Below, one piece after another: positions 8,246 to 18,060 of a DNA stretch of 64,000 nt. Every line of letters begins with the position of its first letter. The first letter of the stretch is position 1. This DNA comes from Mesorhizobium loti (lineage in GTDB: Bacteria > Pseudomonadota > Alphaproteobacteria > Rhizobiales > Rhizobiaceae), in NCBI GenBank assembly GCA_014189435.1, contig CP050293.1, forward strand, positions 1,493,001 to 1,557,000, read 5' to 3'. Both the position numbers and the translations under genes were made by a program. The notes beneath the pieces are model-generated. The model was not told the origin of the DNA. It was given only the letters and a program-made list of their open reading frames with translations, and did not search any database.

Positions 8246-9859
8246 ATGTCTGACTTGATCCGCATCTCGCGGCGCCGCTTGCTGGCGTCCGGAGGAAAGG
8301 CGGCCGTGATCATGGCCGCCGCTGGTATCGCACCGCAATTCATTCGTCCCGGCCGCGCCTTTGCGGCCGACGCGCTGGCGCCAGGCATGATCGGCGGCCC
8401 GACGGGCTTCGATGGGGCCGAGCGCTACCAGTATGGCGCCGACACGCCGGAAGGCCGCGCCATCGAGGCAGCCAAGGCGCTGAAGGGCGCCGGCAAGGCG
8501 CCGGCCAAGATCGTGCTCGGCCTGTCCGACGGCTCGATCGGCCAGCTCACACAGCCGTTCCCGGCCGGTGCGCCGTCGATCAAGGATTTGTGGGAAAAGG
8601 AGACCGGCATTCCGATCGAAATCGTCGGCCTGCCGAACGGCCAGGAATTCACCAAGACGATGCAGGACATCTCCACCAAGGGTGGAGCCTACGACATCTA
8701 CTCGACCGAATGGAACCGCCTCGGCGACCTCGCCGAAACCGGCGGCATCGCCAAGCTCGACGACTTTGTCGCGCAGCATAAGCCCGAGTGGGACGATCCC
8801 GTCAGCGGCTATGTCAACGGCGCCAAGGGCGTGTCGCTGCTCAACAAATATCGCGGCTCGAACTATGGCGTGTCGCTGGACGGCGACTTCCAGACCTGGG
8901 TCTACCGCACCGATCTGTTCGGCGACGAAGCCGAGAAGAAGGCCTTCAAGGACAAATACGGCTACGATCTGGCGCCGCCGAAGACCTGGAAGCAGCATGG
9001 CGACATCGCCGCCTTCTTCCAGCGCCCGGACAAGGGTCTGTTCGGCTCGACCGACCTGCGCAACCAGGGCTGGGGCTACACCAACTGGTATCAGCGCTAT
9101 GTCTCGATGGCCTCGCCCAACCAGTTCCTGTTTGGTGATGACGGCAAGCCGATGATCAATTCCGAGCAAGGCATCGCGGCGACCAACGAATATGTCGCTT
9201 CGCTCGCGCATCATTCGCCGGATGCGATCTCCTGGGGCTGGCCTGAACAGTACGGCAATTTCGCCAAGGGGGGTGCTGCGATGACCTGCGCCTTCTCCAA
9301 CCTGCCGAAATTCCTCGACAATGCCGGCAACAAGGACTCGGCCGTCACCGGCAAGATCGGCTCGATGCTGCCGCCCGGCCGCGAGATCGACGGCAAGCTG
9401 ATCAGCCGTTCCGTGCTGTGGTTCTCGCTGACCGGCATGGTCTCGGCGCAGTCGAAAAACCAGGAGGTCGCCTATCTCCTGCTGCAATGGCTGGGCTCCG
9501 CCCGCATCTACGCCTGGATGAGCGCCAATCCCGGCGGCTATCTGGATCCGTTCCGGCTGTCGGATTTCTCCGATCCGCTGGTGCGCCAGACCTATCATGC
9601 CTACCACATGGACGTGGTGCGCGAGACGGTGGCGCGCACCGTGCCGACCATCAACTATCCCGGCGCGACAGCCTTCCACAATGCGCTCGACGAGAACCTG
9701 ATGGCGGCGCTGACCAAGGCCAAGACGTCAGAGCAGGCGATGGCCGATACCGAGGCCGAGTGGAAGAAGATCGCCCGGCGCACCGGCGAGGACAAACTGC
9801 TCGAAGCCATCAAGACCAACAAGGAGGCCTGGCCGACAGTTCTCGATCCGATCGTCTGA
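8246..9859 (+). CDS. CUT1 ABC transporter substrate-binding protein, Tat-exported
   Basis: A 537-residue solute-binding protein. The N-terminus has a twin-arginine signal ([20 protein letters not shown], cleavage near AFAADA), so it is likely exported folded. The body is a large family-1 type binding protein ([45 protein letters not shown]). The ATG at 8246 follows GAGGGAGGAG, and the 31-residue upstream extension lacks a signal and was rejected. Two permeases and two ATPases follow. Large binding proteins paired with two ATPases recall the rhizobial glycerol importer GlpSTPQV, but gene order and neighbours differ, so a polyol or cyclitol is only a suggestion. Confidence 0.88.
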   Translation: MSDLIRISRRRLLASGGKAAVIMAAAGIAPQFIRPGRAFAADALAPGMIGGPTGFDGAERYQYGADTPEGRAIEAAKALKGAGKAPAKIVLGLSDGSIGQLTQPFPAGAPSIKDLWEKETGIPIEIVGLPNGQEFTKTMQDISTKGGAYDIYSTEWNRLGDLAETGGIAKLDDFVAQHKPEWDDPVSGYVNGAKGVSLLNKYRGSNYGVSLDGDFQTWVYRTDLFGDEAEKKAFKDKYGYDLAPPKTWKQHGDIAAFFQRPDKGLFGSTDLRNQGWGYTNWYQRYVSMASPNQFLFGDDGKPMINSEQGIAATNEYVASLAHHSPDAISWGWPEQYGNFAKGGAAMTCAFSNLPKFLDNAGNKDSAVTGKIGSMLPPGREIDGKLISRSVLWFSLTGMVSAQSKNQEVAYLLLQWLGSARIYAWMSANPGGYLDPFRLSDFSDPLVRQTYHAYHMDVVRETVARTVPTINYPGATAFHNALDENLMAALTKAKTSEQAMADTEAEWKKIARRTGEDKLLEAIKTNKEAWPTVLDPIV

Positions 9860-9883
9860 TCCTTCTCCCTGGATCACATCGAA

Positions 9884-9912
9884 GGAGGGGAGGAGCTTGC
9901 TCTCTCCCCTCC
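9884..9912 (+). other. Hairpin after the substrate-binding protein gene
   Basis: GGAGGGGAGGAGC pairs with GCTCTCTCCCCTCC across a 2-base loop, with one bulge. It lies 24 bases after the binding-protein stop and ends 29 bases before the permease start. There is no T tract. In such operons these stems usually protect the 3' end of the binding-protein message or partly stop transcription, giving more binding protein than permease. Confidence 0.6.
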
Positions 9913-9941
9913 GCCCACAACGCCACCAGCAAAGCCGCCAG

Positions 9942-10802
9942 ATGAAGCGTTCCATTCCCTTCGAGATATTCCGCTACGCCGCGATCCTCGCGGCCATGGC
10001 GGTGACGCTTGTGCCGATCCTGTGGATGGTGTCGATGGCGTTCAAGCCGATCGCCGAATGGTCGGCGACCGGCGCCGACCTGACATGGTGGCCGAAGAAC
10101 CCGACGCTCAGCAATTTCCGTTTCGTCTTCGGCGAGTCGACCAACAATCTGATCGTCGCGCTCGACCGCACGGCGCTGAAGCCGATCCTGTCGTCGCTGC
10201 TGTCGGCGGTGTTCGGCACGGTGATCGCCATGTCGGCGGGCACTGCCGCGGCTTACGGACTGTCGCGTTTCGGCTCCGGCCAGAACCTGCCGCTGGCGCT
10301 GATCCAGCTCAGGCTGTTTCCGCCGATGGCGGTGATGATCCCGGTGATGATCATGTGGGCCTTTCTCAATTTCACCGACAGCTGGTGGGGGCTGGCGCTG
10401 ATCTACGGCATCGTCACCTTGCCGTTCGCCTTCTGGCTGATGAAGACCTTCTTCGACGACATGCCGCGCGAGATCGAGGAGGCAGCCCTTGTCGAGGGTT
10501 GTTCACGGCTGCGCGTCTTCACCCGCATCACCCTGCCGATGATGCGCGCGCCACTGGCAAGTGCTGCACTCTTCGTCTTCATCCTCAACTGGTCCGACTA
10601 TCTGATCGCACTGCTTCTGACGACGCGCGAATGGGTGACCATCCCCGTCTACATGGCCTCGCTGTCCTCTTCGATGACCGGACAGCTCTATGGCGCCAAG
10701 GCGGCGCTTGGCCTGATCGCGGCCGTGCCGCCGGTGATCATGGGCATCGCCATCCAGCGCCATCTGGTGCGCGGGCTGACTTTCGGGGCGCTCAAGCAAT
10801 GA
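9942..10802 (+). CDS. CUT1 ABC transporter permease (MalG type)
   Basis: A 286-residue membrane protein with about six hydrophobic segments. It carries the binding-protein-dependent permease EAA loop ([20 protein letters not shown]), which docks to the ATPase. The N-terminal arrangement ([20 protein letters not shown]) and C-terminal GLTFGALKQ match MalG-type subunits. The ATG at 9942 was chosen because the 15-residue upstream extension overlaps the hairpin. Its stop overlaps the next permease start (ATGA). It should form a heterodimeric pore with the next gene product. Confidence 0.9.
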   Translation: MKRSIPFEIFRYAAILAAMAVTLVPILWMVSMAFKPIAEWSATGADLTWWPKNPTLSNFRFVFGESTNNLIVALDRTALKPILSSLLSAVFGTVIAMSAGTAAAYGLSRFGSGQNLPLALIQLRLFPPMAVMIPVMIMWAFLNFTDSWWGLALIYGIVTLPFAFWLMKTFFDDMPREIEEAALVEGCSRLRVFTRITLPMMRAPLASAALFVFILNWSDYLIALLLTTREWVTIPVYMASLSSSMTGQLYGAKAALGLIAAVPPVIMGIAIQRHLVRGLTFGALKQ

Positions 10803-11758
10803 GCGCGGTGACTGCCATGGTTTCAGAGGACGAGATGAAAACCGCTGGAGCAAGGCCGGTTTCGCGCGACGAGGGCGCAAGGCTGGGTTTCCGGCTGACG
10901 CTGCCGGCGCAGATACTGGTGCTGTTCATCTCGGCCTTCCCGCTGTTGATGCAGCTCTACATCAGCGTCACCGACTGGTCGCCGCTGTCGGGTCTTGGCT
11001 GGTGGAACGCCTGGTCGCTGTGGAACAATTTTGCCAACTACACCGACCTTGCCGCCGATCCGCGCTTCTGGAGCGCGCTGAAGCGCACGGCCATCGTCAT
11101 GATTGTCTGCGTGCCGGCGGAGTTCCTGCTTGGCCTCGCGCTGGCGACGTTGTTTGCCGACGATTTTCCGGGCAAGCGGATCTTCTATTCGATCCTGCTG
11201 ATGCCGATGATGGTGGTGCCGGCGGTGGCCGGCTACATGTTCTTCATGCTGTTCCAGTCGGGCGGCCCGGTGAACGACATCTTGTCGTCGCTCACCGGCT
11301 CTCCGGTCACCATCGCCTGGCTGTCGGATCCGACGCTGGCGCTGATCGCGGTGATGGTCGCCGACATCTGGCAGTGGACGCCGCTGATGTTCCTCATCCT
11401 GCTTGCCGGCTTGGTCGGCGTGCCGGAGGATCAGATCAAGGCGGCGACGCTGCTCGGCGCCAATCCGTGGCAGCGCTTCGTCACCATCGTGCTGCCGAAG
11501 ATGAAGACGATCATCATCATCGCACTGGCGATCCGGGTGATCGAGAATTTCAAGATCTTCGATACGCTCTACATCATGACCGGCGGCGGTCCCGGCGTCG
11601 CCACCGAGACCATCTCCGTTTACATCTACAAGCTCACCACGCAGGATCTGATCTGGGGCTATGTCGCAGCGATCGCGCTGGCCATATTGATCGTGCTTTC
11701 GATCGTCGCGGTGTTCGCCATGAAGCGCATGGCGCGGGCGCGCGAGGTACCGGCATGA
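10799..11758 (+). CDS. CUT1 ABC transporter permease (MalF type)
   Basis: A 319-residue membrane protein starting at the ATG that overlaps the previous stop. About six transmembrane segments are visible, from [20 protein letters not shown] to [18 protein letters not shown]. The EAA loop is present ([20 protein letters not shown]), followed by [16 protein letters not shown], a stretch typical of MalF/UgpA-type permeases. It overlaps the first ATPase gene by four bases, so the two permeases and first ATPase are translationally coupled. Confidence 0.9.
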   Translation: MSAVTAMVSEDEMKTAGARPVSRDEGARLGFRLTLPAQILVLFISAFPLLMQLYISVTDWSPLSGLGWWNAWSLWNNFANYTDLAADPRFWSALKRTAIVMIVCVPAEFLLGLALATLFADDFPGKRIFYSILLMPMMVVPAVAGYMFFMLFQSGGPVNDILSSLTGSPVTIAWLSDPTLALIAVMVADIWQWTPLMFLILLAGLVGVPEDQIKAATLLGANPWQRFVTIVLPKMKTIIIIALAIRVIENFKIFDTLYIMTGGGPGVATETISVYIYKLTTQDLIWGYVAAIALAILIVLSIVAVFAMKRMARAREVPA

Positions 11759-12846
11759 GCGCCATTCACCTGCAGAACCTGGTCAAGAAATTCGGCGACT
11801 TCACCGCGCTGAAGACCATGGACCTGGCAATTGCCGATGGCGAGTTCATGGCGCTGCTCGGGCCGTCGGGGTGCGGCAAGTCGACGACGATGAACATGAT
11901 CGCCGGCATGGAGGAGCCGACCGGCGGCAAGATCCTGTTTGGCGAGCGCGACATGGCCGGCGTGCCGATGGGACGGCGCGGCGTCGGCTTCGTCTTCCAG
12001 AACTACGCTATCTTCACCCATATGACGGTGCGCCAGAACCTCTCCTATGGACCGAGGATGCGAGGCGCTGCGAAAGTCGAGATCGACCGCCGTGTCGGCG
12101 CCATCGCCGAAATGCTGCAGCTGACCCCGCTGCTCGACCGCAAGGCCGACCGGCTGTCGGTCAACATATTGCAGCGGGTGGCGATCGGCCGTTCGGCGAT
12201 CATGGAGCCGGCGATCTTCCTGCTCGACGAGCCGCTGTCCAATGTCGACGCCGCTTTCCGGGCCGTCATGCGCACCGAACTGAAGCAGTTGCAGCGCCAG
12301 TTCCGCCAGACCATGGTCTATGTCACCCACGACCAGCTGGAGGCGATGACCATGGCCGACCGTATCGCGGTGATGGACCACGGCGTGTTGCAGCAGGTCG
12401 GCACGCCGCTCGAGGTCTACAACGATCCGGCCAATGTCTTCGTCGCACGCTTCATCGGCGCGCCAGGCATGAACCTGCTCAAGGGCAGGCCGGCGGAGAG
12501 CGACCGCGGGCTGGTCGTCGATCTCGGACCCGTGGGCATCACCCCGCCGCTGCCGGGTGAGCTCGCGGCGGCGCTGCGCGGCGCGCGCGGCGAGGTGCTT
12601 TACGGATTCCGGCCGGAACAGGCGACGCTGGTGCAGAATGGGCAGGGCCTCACCATGCCTGTCACCTTCGTCGAACGGATCGGTGCGCGCACCATCGTTC
12701 ATCTCGGCCATAGCGAAAATGCGGTGAAGGCGGTGTTCGACAACGATGTCGGGCTGGCGATCGGCGACACCGCGATCGTTGCCCCCACCGCGTCGTCGGT
12801 GCGCATCTTCGACGCCGCTACCGGCCTTGCGATGAAGGCAGGTTGA
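11755..12846 (+). CDS. CUT1 ABC transporter ATPase A, degenerate signature motif
   Basis: A 363-residue MalK/UgpC-like ATPase. Walker A is canonical (GPSGCGKST, residues 36-44). The Q-loop (VFQNYAIF), Walker B with catalytic glutamate (FLLDEP, E159) and H-loop (VTHDQLEA) are intact. The ABC signature, normally LSGGQ, reads LSVNI (residues 134-138) and the D-loop reads SNVDAAF. A TOBE-like C-terminal domain follows. Because signature and Walker motifs come from opposite subunits, this protein with the next would give one canonical and one degenerate ATP site. Starts at the ATGA overlap with the permease and lies one base before the second ATPase gene. Confidence 0.92.
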   Translation: MSAIHLQNLVKKFGDFTALKTMDLAIADGEFMALLGPSGCGKSTTMNMIAGMEEPTGGKILFGERDMAGVPMGRRGVGFVFQNYAIFTHMTVRQNLSYGPRMRGAAKVEIDRRVGAIAEMLQLTPLLDRKADRLSVNILQRVAIGRSAIMEPAIFLLDEPLSNVDAAFRAVMRTELKQLQRQFRQTMVYVTHDQLEAMTMADRIAVMDHGVLQQVGTPLEVYNDPANVFVARFIGAPGMNLLKGRPAESDRGLVVDLGPVGITPPLPGELAAALRGARGEVLYGFRPEQATLVQNGQGLTMPVTFVERIGARTIVHLGHSENAVKAVFDNDVGLAIGDTAIVAPTASSVRIFDAATGLAMKAG

Positions 12847-12847
12847 G

Positions 12848-13909
12848 ATGGCCGATATCGTCTTCCGCAATGTGACCAAGCGCTACGGCAACACACTTGC
12901 CGTCGACGACGCCTCGTTCACAGTCAACGACAACGAATTCTTCTGCTTCTTCGGGCCGCCGCTGTCGGGCAAGTCGACCATCCTGCGCCTGGTGCTCGGG
13001 CTGGAGACGCCTGATACCGGAGAGATCCTGATCGGCGGCAGGCTGGTCAACACCGTGTCGCCGGCCGAGCGCAACGTCGCCATGGTGTTCCAGAACCTGG
13101 CGCTGTTCCCGCATATGAGCGCGCTCGACAATGTCCGCTTCCCCCTGGTCGAACGCCGGGTCGCCGAGGTCGAGATCAAAAGGCGGGTCGCCGACGTCGC
13201 GGCGAAGCTGCATATCGGCCACATCCTGCACAAGCCGCCGGGACAGCTTTCCGGCGGCGAGCGGCAGCGTGTGGCGATTGCGCGTGCCCTGGTGCGCGAT
13301 CCCAACGCCTATCTGATGGACGATCCGATCTCGGCGCTTGACGCCAGGCTGCGCGAAGAAACGCGCGTCGAGCTGAAGCGCATCCAGCGCGAACTCGGCA
13401 AGACGCTGATCTATGTCACGCATGACCAGGAAGAGGCGATGTCGGTCGCCGACCGTATCGCCATCCTGGAGGATGGCAGGATCAGGCAGATCGGCGCGCC
13501 GGCCGAAATCTATGACCGCCCGGCCAGCACCTATGTGGCGCGGCTGCTCGGCTCGCCTGTCATGAACATCCTGAGATCGGTGCGCGGCGAGGGCGGTATC
13601 GAGGCTGCCGAAGGCACGATCCATATCAAGGACAAGACGGTGCCGGCGGATGCCATCGAGATCGGGCTGAGGCCGGAAGATATCAAGGTCAGACCGTGGG
13701 CGGACGGTGGGCCAGGCCGCCCGGCGCGGGTGTTCGAGGTCGAACCGCTTGGCGGCTACACCGTGGTGACGCTCGCTGCCGGGCAGTCACGGCTGAAGGC
13801 ATTGCTGCGCGGCCAGCCCGACATCCGGCCGGACGCCATGGTGGCGATATCCTGCGAGCCAGCTCGCGTGCATTATTTCGGACAGAGCGGGGGAGCGCTG
13901 GCACGATGA
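12848..13909 (+). CDS. CUT1 ABC transporter ATPase B, Asp in place of catalytic Glu
   Basis: A 353-residue MalK/UgpC-like ATPase. Walker A is GPPLSGKST (residues 36-44), the Q-loop is VFQNLALF, the signature is canonical (LSGGE, 134-138) and the H-loop is VTHDQEEA. Walker B reads YLMDDP, so the catalytic glutamate position (159) is aspartate. The TOBE region carries GLRPEDIKVRPW. It complements ATPase A, which has the glutamate but lacks a normal signature. The ATG is one base after the previous stop. A dehydrogenase gene follows within 35 bases. Confidence 0.92.
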   Translation: MADIVFRNVTKRYGNTLAVDDASFTVNDNEFFCFFGPPLSGKSTILRLVLGLETPDTGEILIGGRLVNTVSPAERNVAMVFQNLALFPHMSALDNVRFPLVERRVAEVEIKRRVADVAAKLHIGHILHKPPGQLSGGERQRVAIARALVRDPNAYLMDDPISALDARLREETRVELKRIQRELGKTLIYVTHDQEEAMSVADRIAILEDGRIRQIGAPAEIYDRPASTYVARLLGSPVMNILRSVRGEGGIEAAEGTIHIKDKTVPADAIEIGLRPEDIKVRPWADGGPGRPARVFEVEPLGGYTVVTLAAGQSRLKALLRGQPDIRPDAMVAISCEPARVHYFGQSGGALAR

Positions 13910-13944
13910 CGGCGGCCGCAAGACACGAGCTTCGGGAGGATCAG

Positions 13945-15042
13945 ATGGCAGGCAATGGCTTCGAGCCGGACGTGAAGGTCCGCACGAAGGAATACAGGAT
14001 CGGCTGCGTCGGCGCCGGCATGATCATGGCCGAATGCCATCTCGCCGCCTACAAGGAAGCTGGCTTCCCGGTGATAGCGATCGCCTCGCGCACCAAGGCG
14101 AGTGCCGAGAAGGTGGCGACGCGTTGGGCCATCCCGACCGTCCACGACACGCCGGAAAAGCTGATCGAGGACGAAAATGTCCAGATCATCGACCTTGCCT
14201 TCCCGCCCGACCTGCAGCCGGCGCTGATCCGTCACGCGCTGAAGCAGAAGCACATCAAGGCGATCCTGGCGCAGAAGCCGCTGGCGCTGTCGGTCGAGGA
14301 AGCAGTCAAGCTGCGCGACGAGGCGGCCAAGGCCGGCAAGATCCTCTCGGTCAACCAGAACATGCGCTACGACCAGTCGATGCGCGTCTTGAAGCAGATC
14401 ATGGACAGCGGCGCGCTGGGCGACATCGTCTTCGCGCAGATCGACATGCACGCCATCCCGCACTGGCAGAGCTTCCTCGAGGATTACGACCGGCTGACGC
14501 TGGCCAATATGAGCGTGCACCATCTCGACGTGCTGCGCTTCCTGTTCGGCGATCCGGACGAGATCACCACGCTGACCCGCAAGGATCCGCGCACGAAATT
14601 CGACCACTCGGACGGCATCACCGTGTCGACGCTGCGCTTCCCGTCCGGCGTGCTCGCCGTGTCGCTGGAGGATGTGTGGTCCGGTCCGCGCCAGGATGGC
14701 TACAAGGACGACCAGCACATCAATTGGCGTGTCGACGGCACCAAGGGCGTCGCCAAGGGCACGATCGGCTGGCCGACGGGTGCTGCCTCGACGCTGACCT
14801 ACGCCTCGACCGAGACGACCGGCGGCGAGTGGGTCAGCCCAAGCTGGGACACGATGTGGTTCCCGCACGCCTTCATCGGGGTGATGGAGCAGCTCCAGCA
14901 CGCGGTGAAGACCGGCACGCCGCCGGCGCTGTCGGTCGCCGACAACGTCAAGACCATGGCGCTGGTCGAGGCGGGCTACCGCTCGATCGACGAGAGCCGC
15001 ACGGTCAAGCTTTCCGAAATCTCGACAACTTCAATCAACTGA
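13945..15042 (+). CDS. Gfo/Idh/MocA-family dehydrogenase
   Basis: A 365-residue NAD(P)-dependent oxidoreductase. An N-terminal Rossmann motif (IGCVGAGMIMAECHLAAY) is followed by the family's EKP-like segment, here LAQKPLALSVEEA, and then NQNMRYDQSMRVLKQIM and MSVHHLDVLRFLFGDPDE. Family members oxidise or reduce sugars and inositols, and MocA itself acts in rhizopine catabolism. The ATG at 13945 has GGGAGGA six bases upstream. A start at 13906 would overlap the ATPase stop and add 13 residues. The sugar isomerase gene follows after 26 bases, so the two probably act in succession on the imported compound. Confidence 0.9.
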   Translation: MAGNGFEPDVKVRTKEYRIGCVGAGMIMAECHLAAYKEAGFPVIAIASRTKASAEKVATRWAIPTVHDTPEKLIEDENVQIIDLAFPPDLQPALIRHALKQKHIKAILAQKPLALSVEEAVKLRDEAAKAGKILSVNQNMRYDQSMRVLKQIMDSGALGDIVFAQIDMHAIPHWQSFLEDYDRLTLANMSVHHLDVLRFLFGDPDEITTLTRKDPRTKFDHSDGITVSTLRFPSGVLAVSLEDVWSGPRQDGYKDDQHINWRVDGTKGVAKGTIGWPTGAASTLTYASTETTGGEWVSPSWDTMWFPHAFIGVMEQLQHAVKTGTPPALSVADNVKTMALVEAGYRSIDESRTVKLSEISTTSIN

Positions 15043-15068
15043 ATCGCTTACAGGGAGGAATTCACACC

Positions 15069-15983
15069 ATGATGCAATCCGGGATCTTTACGGGGTATTT
15101 CCCCTACGGCCTCGAAGAGACTGCGAAGAAAATTCGCGGCCACGGTTTCAACACCGTGCAGCTCGACCTTCATTTTAAGGATATCGATCTGTCGGCCGGC
15201 CAGATCACCAAGGATAAGGCCAAGGAGGTTCGCGACACGTTCCGTGCCCACGACCTGCCGATCTGCTGCATCTCAGGCTACACCAATGTCATTCATCCCG
15301 ACCTCGCGCACCGCAAGGCGAATGTCGATCGGCTGAAGGAAATCATCCGCAACGCCCGCCAGCTCGGCAGTCCTTACGTGATCTCGGAGACCGGTACCTA
15401 CAACACCGAGAGCGAGTGGATGAGCGATCCCAAGAACAAGTCCGAAGAGGGTTTTGAGATGTGCCGCAAGGTGATCTCCGAACTGGCGCAGGAAGCCTAT
15501 GACCACGGCTCAATGTTCCTGCTCGAAACCTACGTCAACAATGTCGTCGGCTCGGTCGAGGAAACGGTGAGGATGTTCGCGCAGGTCGACCATCCGGGCC
15601 TCGGCCTGCTGATGGATCCGACCAACTACTTCGAAAGCCACAACATCGACCAGATGGACAAGGTGCTGAACCAGGTGTTCGACACGCTGGCCGACAAGGT
15701 CAAAATCGCGCATGCCAAGGATGTCGCACGAGCCGGCGACGACAAGAGCGAGAAGCATGCCGACATCGGCGATGACGACGCGCTGGCCTCGCACACCTTC
15801 CGCGGCGTTGGCGAGATGGTGCTCAACGCGCCAGGCACCGGCTCGCTGAACTACGACCTCTATCTGCAGCGCCTGTCGCAGAAGAATCCGAACATCCCGG
15901 TGATCATCGAACACCTTTCGGAAGACGACGTGCCGAGGGCCAAGAAATTTCTCGACGACAAGTTCCGCGCCAACGGCCTCTGA
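15069..15983 (+). CDS. Sugar phosphate isomerase/epimerase-like TIM barrel (IolE/MocC-like)
   Basis: A 304-residue xylose-isomerase-like TIM barrel protein. Features include FTGYFPYGLEETAKKIRGHG, LLETYVNNVVGSVEE, LGLLMDPTNYF and KIAHAKDV, which place the metal-binding Glu, Asp and His residues of this superfamily (E in LLET, D in MDPTNY, H in IAHAKD, E in IIEHLS). Relatives include inosose dehydratase IolE and rhizopine MocC. A GGGAGGAA site precedes the start, and ATG at 15069 or 15072 are both possible. It sits between the MocA-like dehydrogenase and a second importer. Confidence 0.87.
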   Translation: MMQSGIFTGYFPYGLEETAKKIRGHGFNTVQLDLHFKDIDLSAGQITKDKAKEVRDTFRAHDLPICCISGYTNVIHPDLAHRKANVDRLKEIIRNARQLGSPYVISETGTYNTESEWMSDPKNKSEEGFEMCRKVISELAQEAYDHGSMFLLETYVNNVVGSVEETVRMFAQVDHPGLGLLMDPTNYFESHNIDQMDKVLNQVFDTLADKVKIAHAKDVARAGDDKSEKHADIGDDDALASHTFRGVGEMVLNAPGTGSLNYDLYLQRLSQKNPNIPVIIEHLSEDDVPRAKKFLDDKFRANGL

Positions 15984-16050
15984 CCGGCTGTGCGCCGCCC
16001 TTTGCCGGCGGTGCATCCGGCTTGGAAGCAACAACAAGGGAGGAATTGCA

Positions 16051-16995
16051 GTGTTGAAATTCGGATTGAAACTGGCGGCGGCCGCGACTGTGTTCGCGGG
16101 CATCGCATTCGCCTCGCAGGCATTGGCGCAGGATGGGCAGAAAACCTTCTACCTGCTGTCGCATGGCGGTCCGTCGGATGCGTTCTGGCTCGACTGGAAT
16201 GCCGGCGCCACCAAGGCCTGCGACCAGCTCAAGGTGACCTGCAAGATCTCCTTCAGCGGTGGCGACATGGCAGCGCAGAAGGAGGCCTTCAATTCCGCGC
16301 TTGCCGCCAAGCCCGACGGCATCGCCACCACCTCGGCGCAGCCGGGCCTGTGGACCGAGGAGGTCAAGGCTGCCAAGGCGGCCGGCATCCAGATCGTGTT
16401 CTTCAATACAGACGATCCGGCGACCGGACGGCAGGCCTATGTCGGCGCCGATCTCAAGGAGGCCGGCGTCATCTGGGCCAAGTATCTGGTCGACCACAAG
16501 ATGGTGAAGCAGGGCGACAAGGTGTTCCTGCCGGTGGAAGTGCCGGGCGCCAGCTACCAGCAGCTGGAGACCGAAGGCATCGCCAGTGTCTTCGATCCGC
16601 TCGGCATCAAATATGATGTGGTCGATTGCGGCACCGATCCGGCCGGCATCATCGCCAAGATGACCGACTACATGGTCGCCAACAATCCACCGGCGATCAT
16701 CGCGCTCGGCGATTCCGTGGCGGCCAGCGTCAAGCGGGTGTTCGACGGCGCCGGCGTGCCGGCCGGCAAGATCCCGGTCGTCGGCTGGGGCAATTCCAAG
16801 GAGACCGCGGAGGCCGTCAAATCCGGCTTCGTCAACGCGGCCGCCTGGCAGTTCCCGTCGGCGCAAGGTTTCATGCCGGTGGCGTTGCTCGGGCTCGCCG
16901 CGTCGGGCGAGCCGATCGGCTACGACATCCACACGTTCAGCCTCTACGACGCCTCAAGCGTCGAACCGATCCTGAAACTCTACAACACGAAGTGA
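16051..16995 (+). CDS. CUT2 ABC transporter sugar-binding protein
   Basis: A 314-residue periplasmic binding protein of the ribose-binding type, starting at GTG 16051 behind GGGAGGAAT. The signal peptide is clear (LKLAAAATVFAGIAF, cleavage after QALAQ). The binding domain shows FYLLSHGGPSDAFWLDWNAG, DGIATTSAQPGLWTEEV and VGWGNSKETAEAVKSGFVNA. It is followed by its own permease and a one-domain ATPase. It is the second importer in this gene array, so the operon may take up two related compounds or two parts of one. Confidence 0.9.
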   Translation: MLKFGLKLAAAATVFAGIAFASQALAQDGQKTFYLLSHGGPSDAFWLDWNAGATKACDQLKVTCKISFSGGDMAAQKEAFNSALAAKPDGIATTSAQPGLWTEEVKAAKAAGIQIVFFNTDDPATGRQAYVGADLKEAGVIWAKYLVDHKMVKQGDKVFLPVEVPGASYQQLETEGIASVFDPLGIKYDVVDCGTDPAGIIAKMTDYMVANNPPAIIALGDSVAASVKRVFDGAGVPAGKIPVVGWGNSKETAEAVKSGFVNAAAWQFPSAQGFMPVALLGLAASGEPIGYDIHTFSLYDASSVEPILKLYNTK

Positions 16996-17003
16996 AAGCC
17001 GGT

Positions 17004-17025
17004 GCCCGCGGCGCAGGCCGCGGGC
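17004..17025 (+). other. Hairpin between CUT2 binding-protein and permease genes
   Basis: GCCCGCGG and CCGCGGGC form a perfect 8-base stem with a 6-base loop (CGCAGG), starting 8 bases after the binding-protein stop. There is no T run. It probably stabilises the upstream message or attenuates read-through, as for the other binding-protein genes in this window. Confidence 0.65.
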
Positions 17026-17038
17026 GTCTCTTCAAAGC

Positions 17039-18058
17039 ATGGTTCAAGCAGTCATGACGATCGCCGCAGAAGACGAAATGCCTATCGGGAAACGCAGATC
17101 GAGCCTCTTGCGCTCGCCGCAATTTTCTTCGCTCATTATCCTGATTGTCCTCCTTGCGGTGTTCGCCATCGCCGACGCCAATTTCCTGTCGCCGCTCAAC
17201 ATCTCCAACATGATGGCGTTCCTGCCTGAGCTCGGGATCATCGCCCTCGGCATGACGCTGCTGTTGACGGCGGGCGAGTTCGACCTGTCGGTTGGCGCCG
17301 TGTTCGGGCTGGCGCCGGTCGTTGTCATGCTCCTGGTGCAGAACGGCGAAGCAAGCATCGGTGTGGCGCTGCTGGCCGGGCTTCTGCTGTGCGTGGCGAT
17401 CGGCGCCATCAACGGGCTGATCGTCACAAAGATCGGCATTTCCTCCTTCCTGGTCACGCTGTCGATGCTGCTCGTGGTGCGCGGGGCAGCGCTCTACATC
17501 ACACAGGGCTTTCCGCTGAAATCCTGGGATCAGCCTGGCTTCTTCGTGACGCTGCTGGCCGGCAGCTTCAACATAGGCTCGTTCCGGTTCTACACCTCGC
17601 TGTGGTGGTTCATCGGCCTGTCGTTGTTGGCAATCTATGTCCTGCGCTATGCCAAGCTCGGCAACTGGATCAGCGCCATCGGCTCCAACCGCAACGCGGC
17701 GGTGGCGCGTGGCGTGCCGGCGGACGCCGTCAAGGTGTGGCTGTTCATCCTGACCTCGGTTCTGGCGGGGCTGGCCGGCATGATCAGCGCCTTCCGCATC
17801 TCGGCGGCGTCGCCGGTCGCCGGCACCGGCTACGAGCTCGAAGTGATCGCCATGGTGGTGGTCGGCGGCACGGCGCTGACCGGCGGGCGCGGCACGATTC
17901 TCGGCACCATCGTCGGCGCGCTGATGCTGCGCGCCATCCGCAACGGCATCGTGCTGATCGGCGTGCCGGGCCTGGCCTACAACATCTTCGTCGGCGTCAT
18001 CATCCTGGCCATGCTCATCCTGCACGCTCTGCTGCAGAAGAACGCCGCAAGGGGCTGA
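17039..18058 (+). CDS. CUT2 ABC transporter permease
   Basis: A 339-residue inner-membrane permease of the RbsC family with eight to ten hydrophobic segments. Diagnostic stretches are LGMTLLLTAGEFDLSVGAVF, the equivalent of the conserved GGIDLSVG motif with glutamate in place of the second glycine and phenylalanine for isoleucine, and VVVGGTALTGGRGTILGTIV. Start choice is uncertain. ATG at 17039 has a weak ribosome-binding site, and ATG at 17054 (MTIAAEDEM) is an alternative. The stop is two bases before the ATPase start. Confidence 0.9.
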   Translation: MVQAVMTIAAEDEMPIGKRRSSLLRSPQFSSLIILIVLLAVFAIADANFLSPLNISNMMAFLPELGIIALGMTLLLTAGEFDLSVGAVFGLAPVVVMLLVQNGEASIGVALLAGLLLCVAIGAINGLIVTKIGISSFLVTLSMLLVVRGAALYITQGFPLKSWDQPGFFVTLLAGSFNIGSFRFYTSLWWFIGLSLLAIYVLRYAKLGNWISAIGSNRNAAVARGVPADAVKVWLFILTSVLAGLAGMISAFRISAASPVAGTGYELEVIAMVVVGGTALTGGRGTILGTIVGALMLRAIRNGIVLIGVPGLAYNIFVGVIILAMLILHALLQKNAARG

Positions 18059-18060
18059 CG

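Noticed and set aside
8246..13909. Calling the CUT1 importer the glycerol transporter GlpSTPQV
   Set aside because: The two-ATPase design is similar, but gene order differs and there is no glpD or glpK nearby, while moc-like genes follow.
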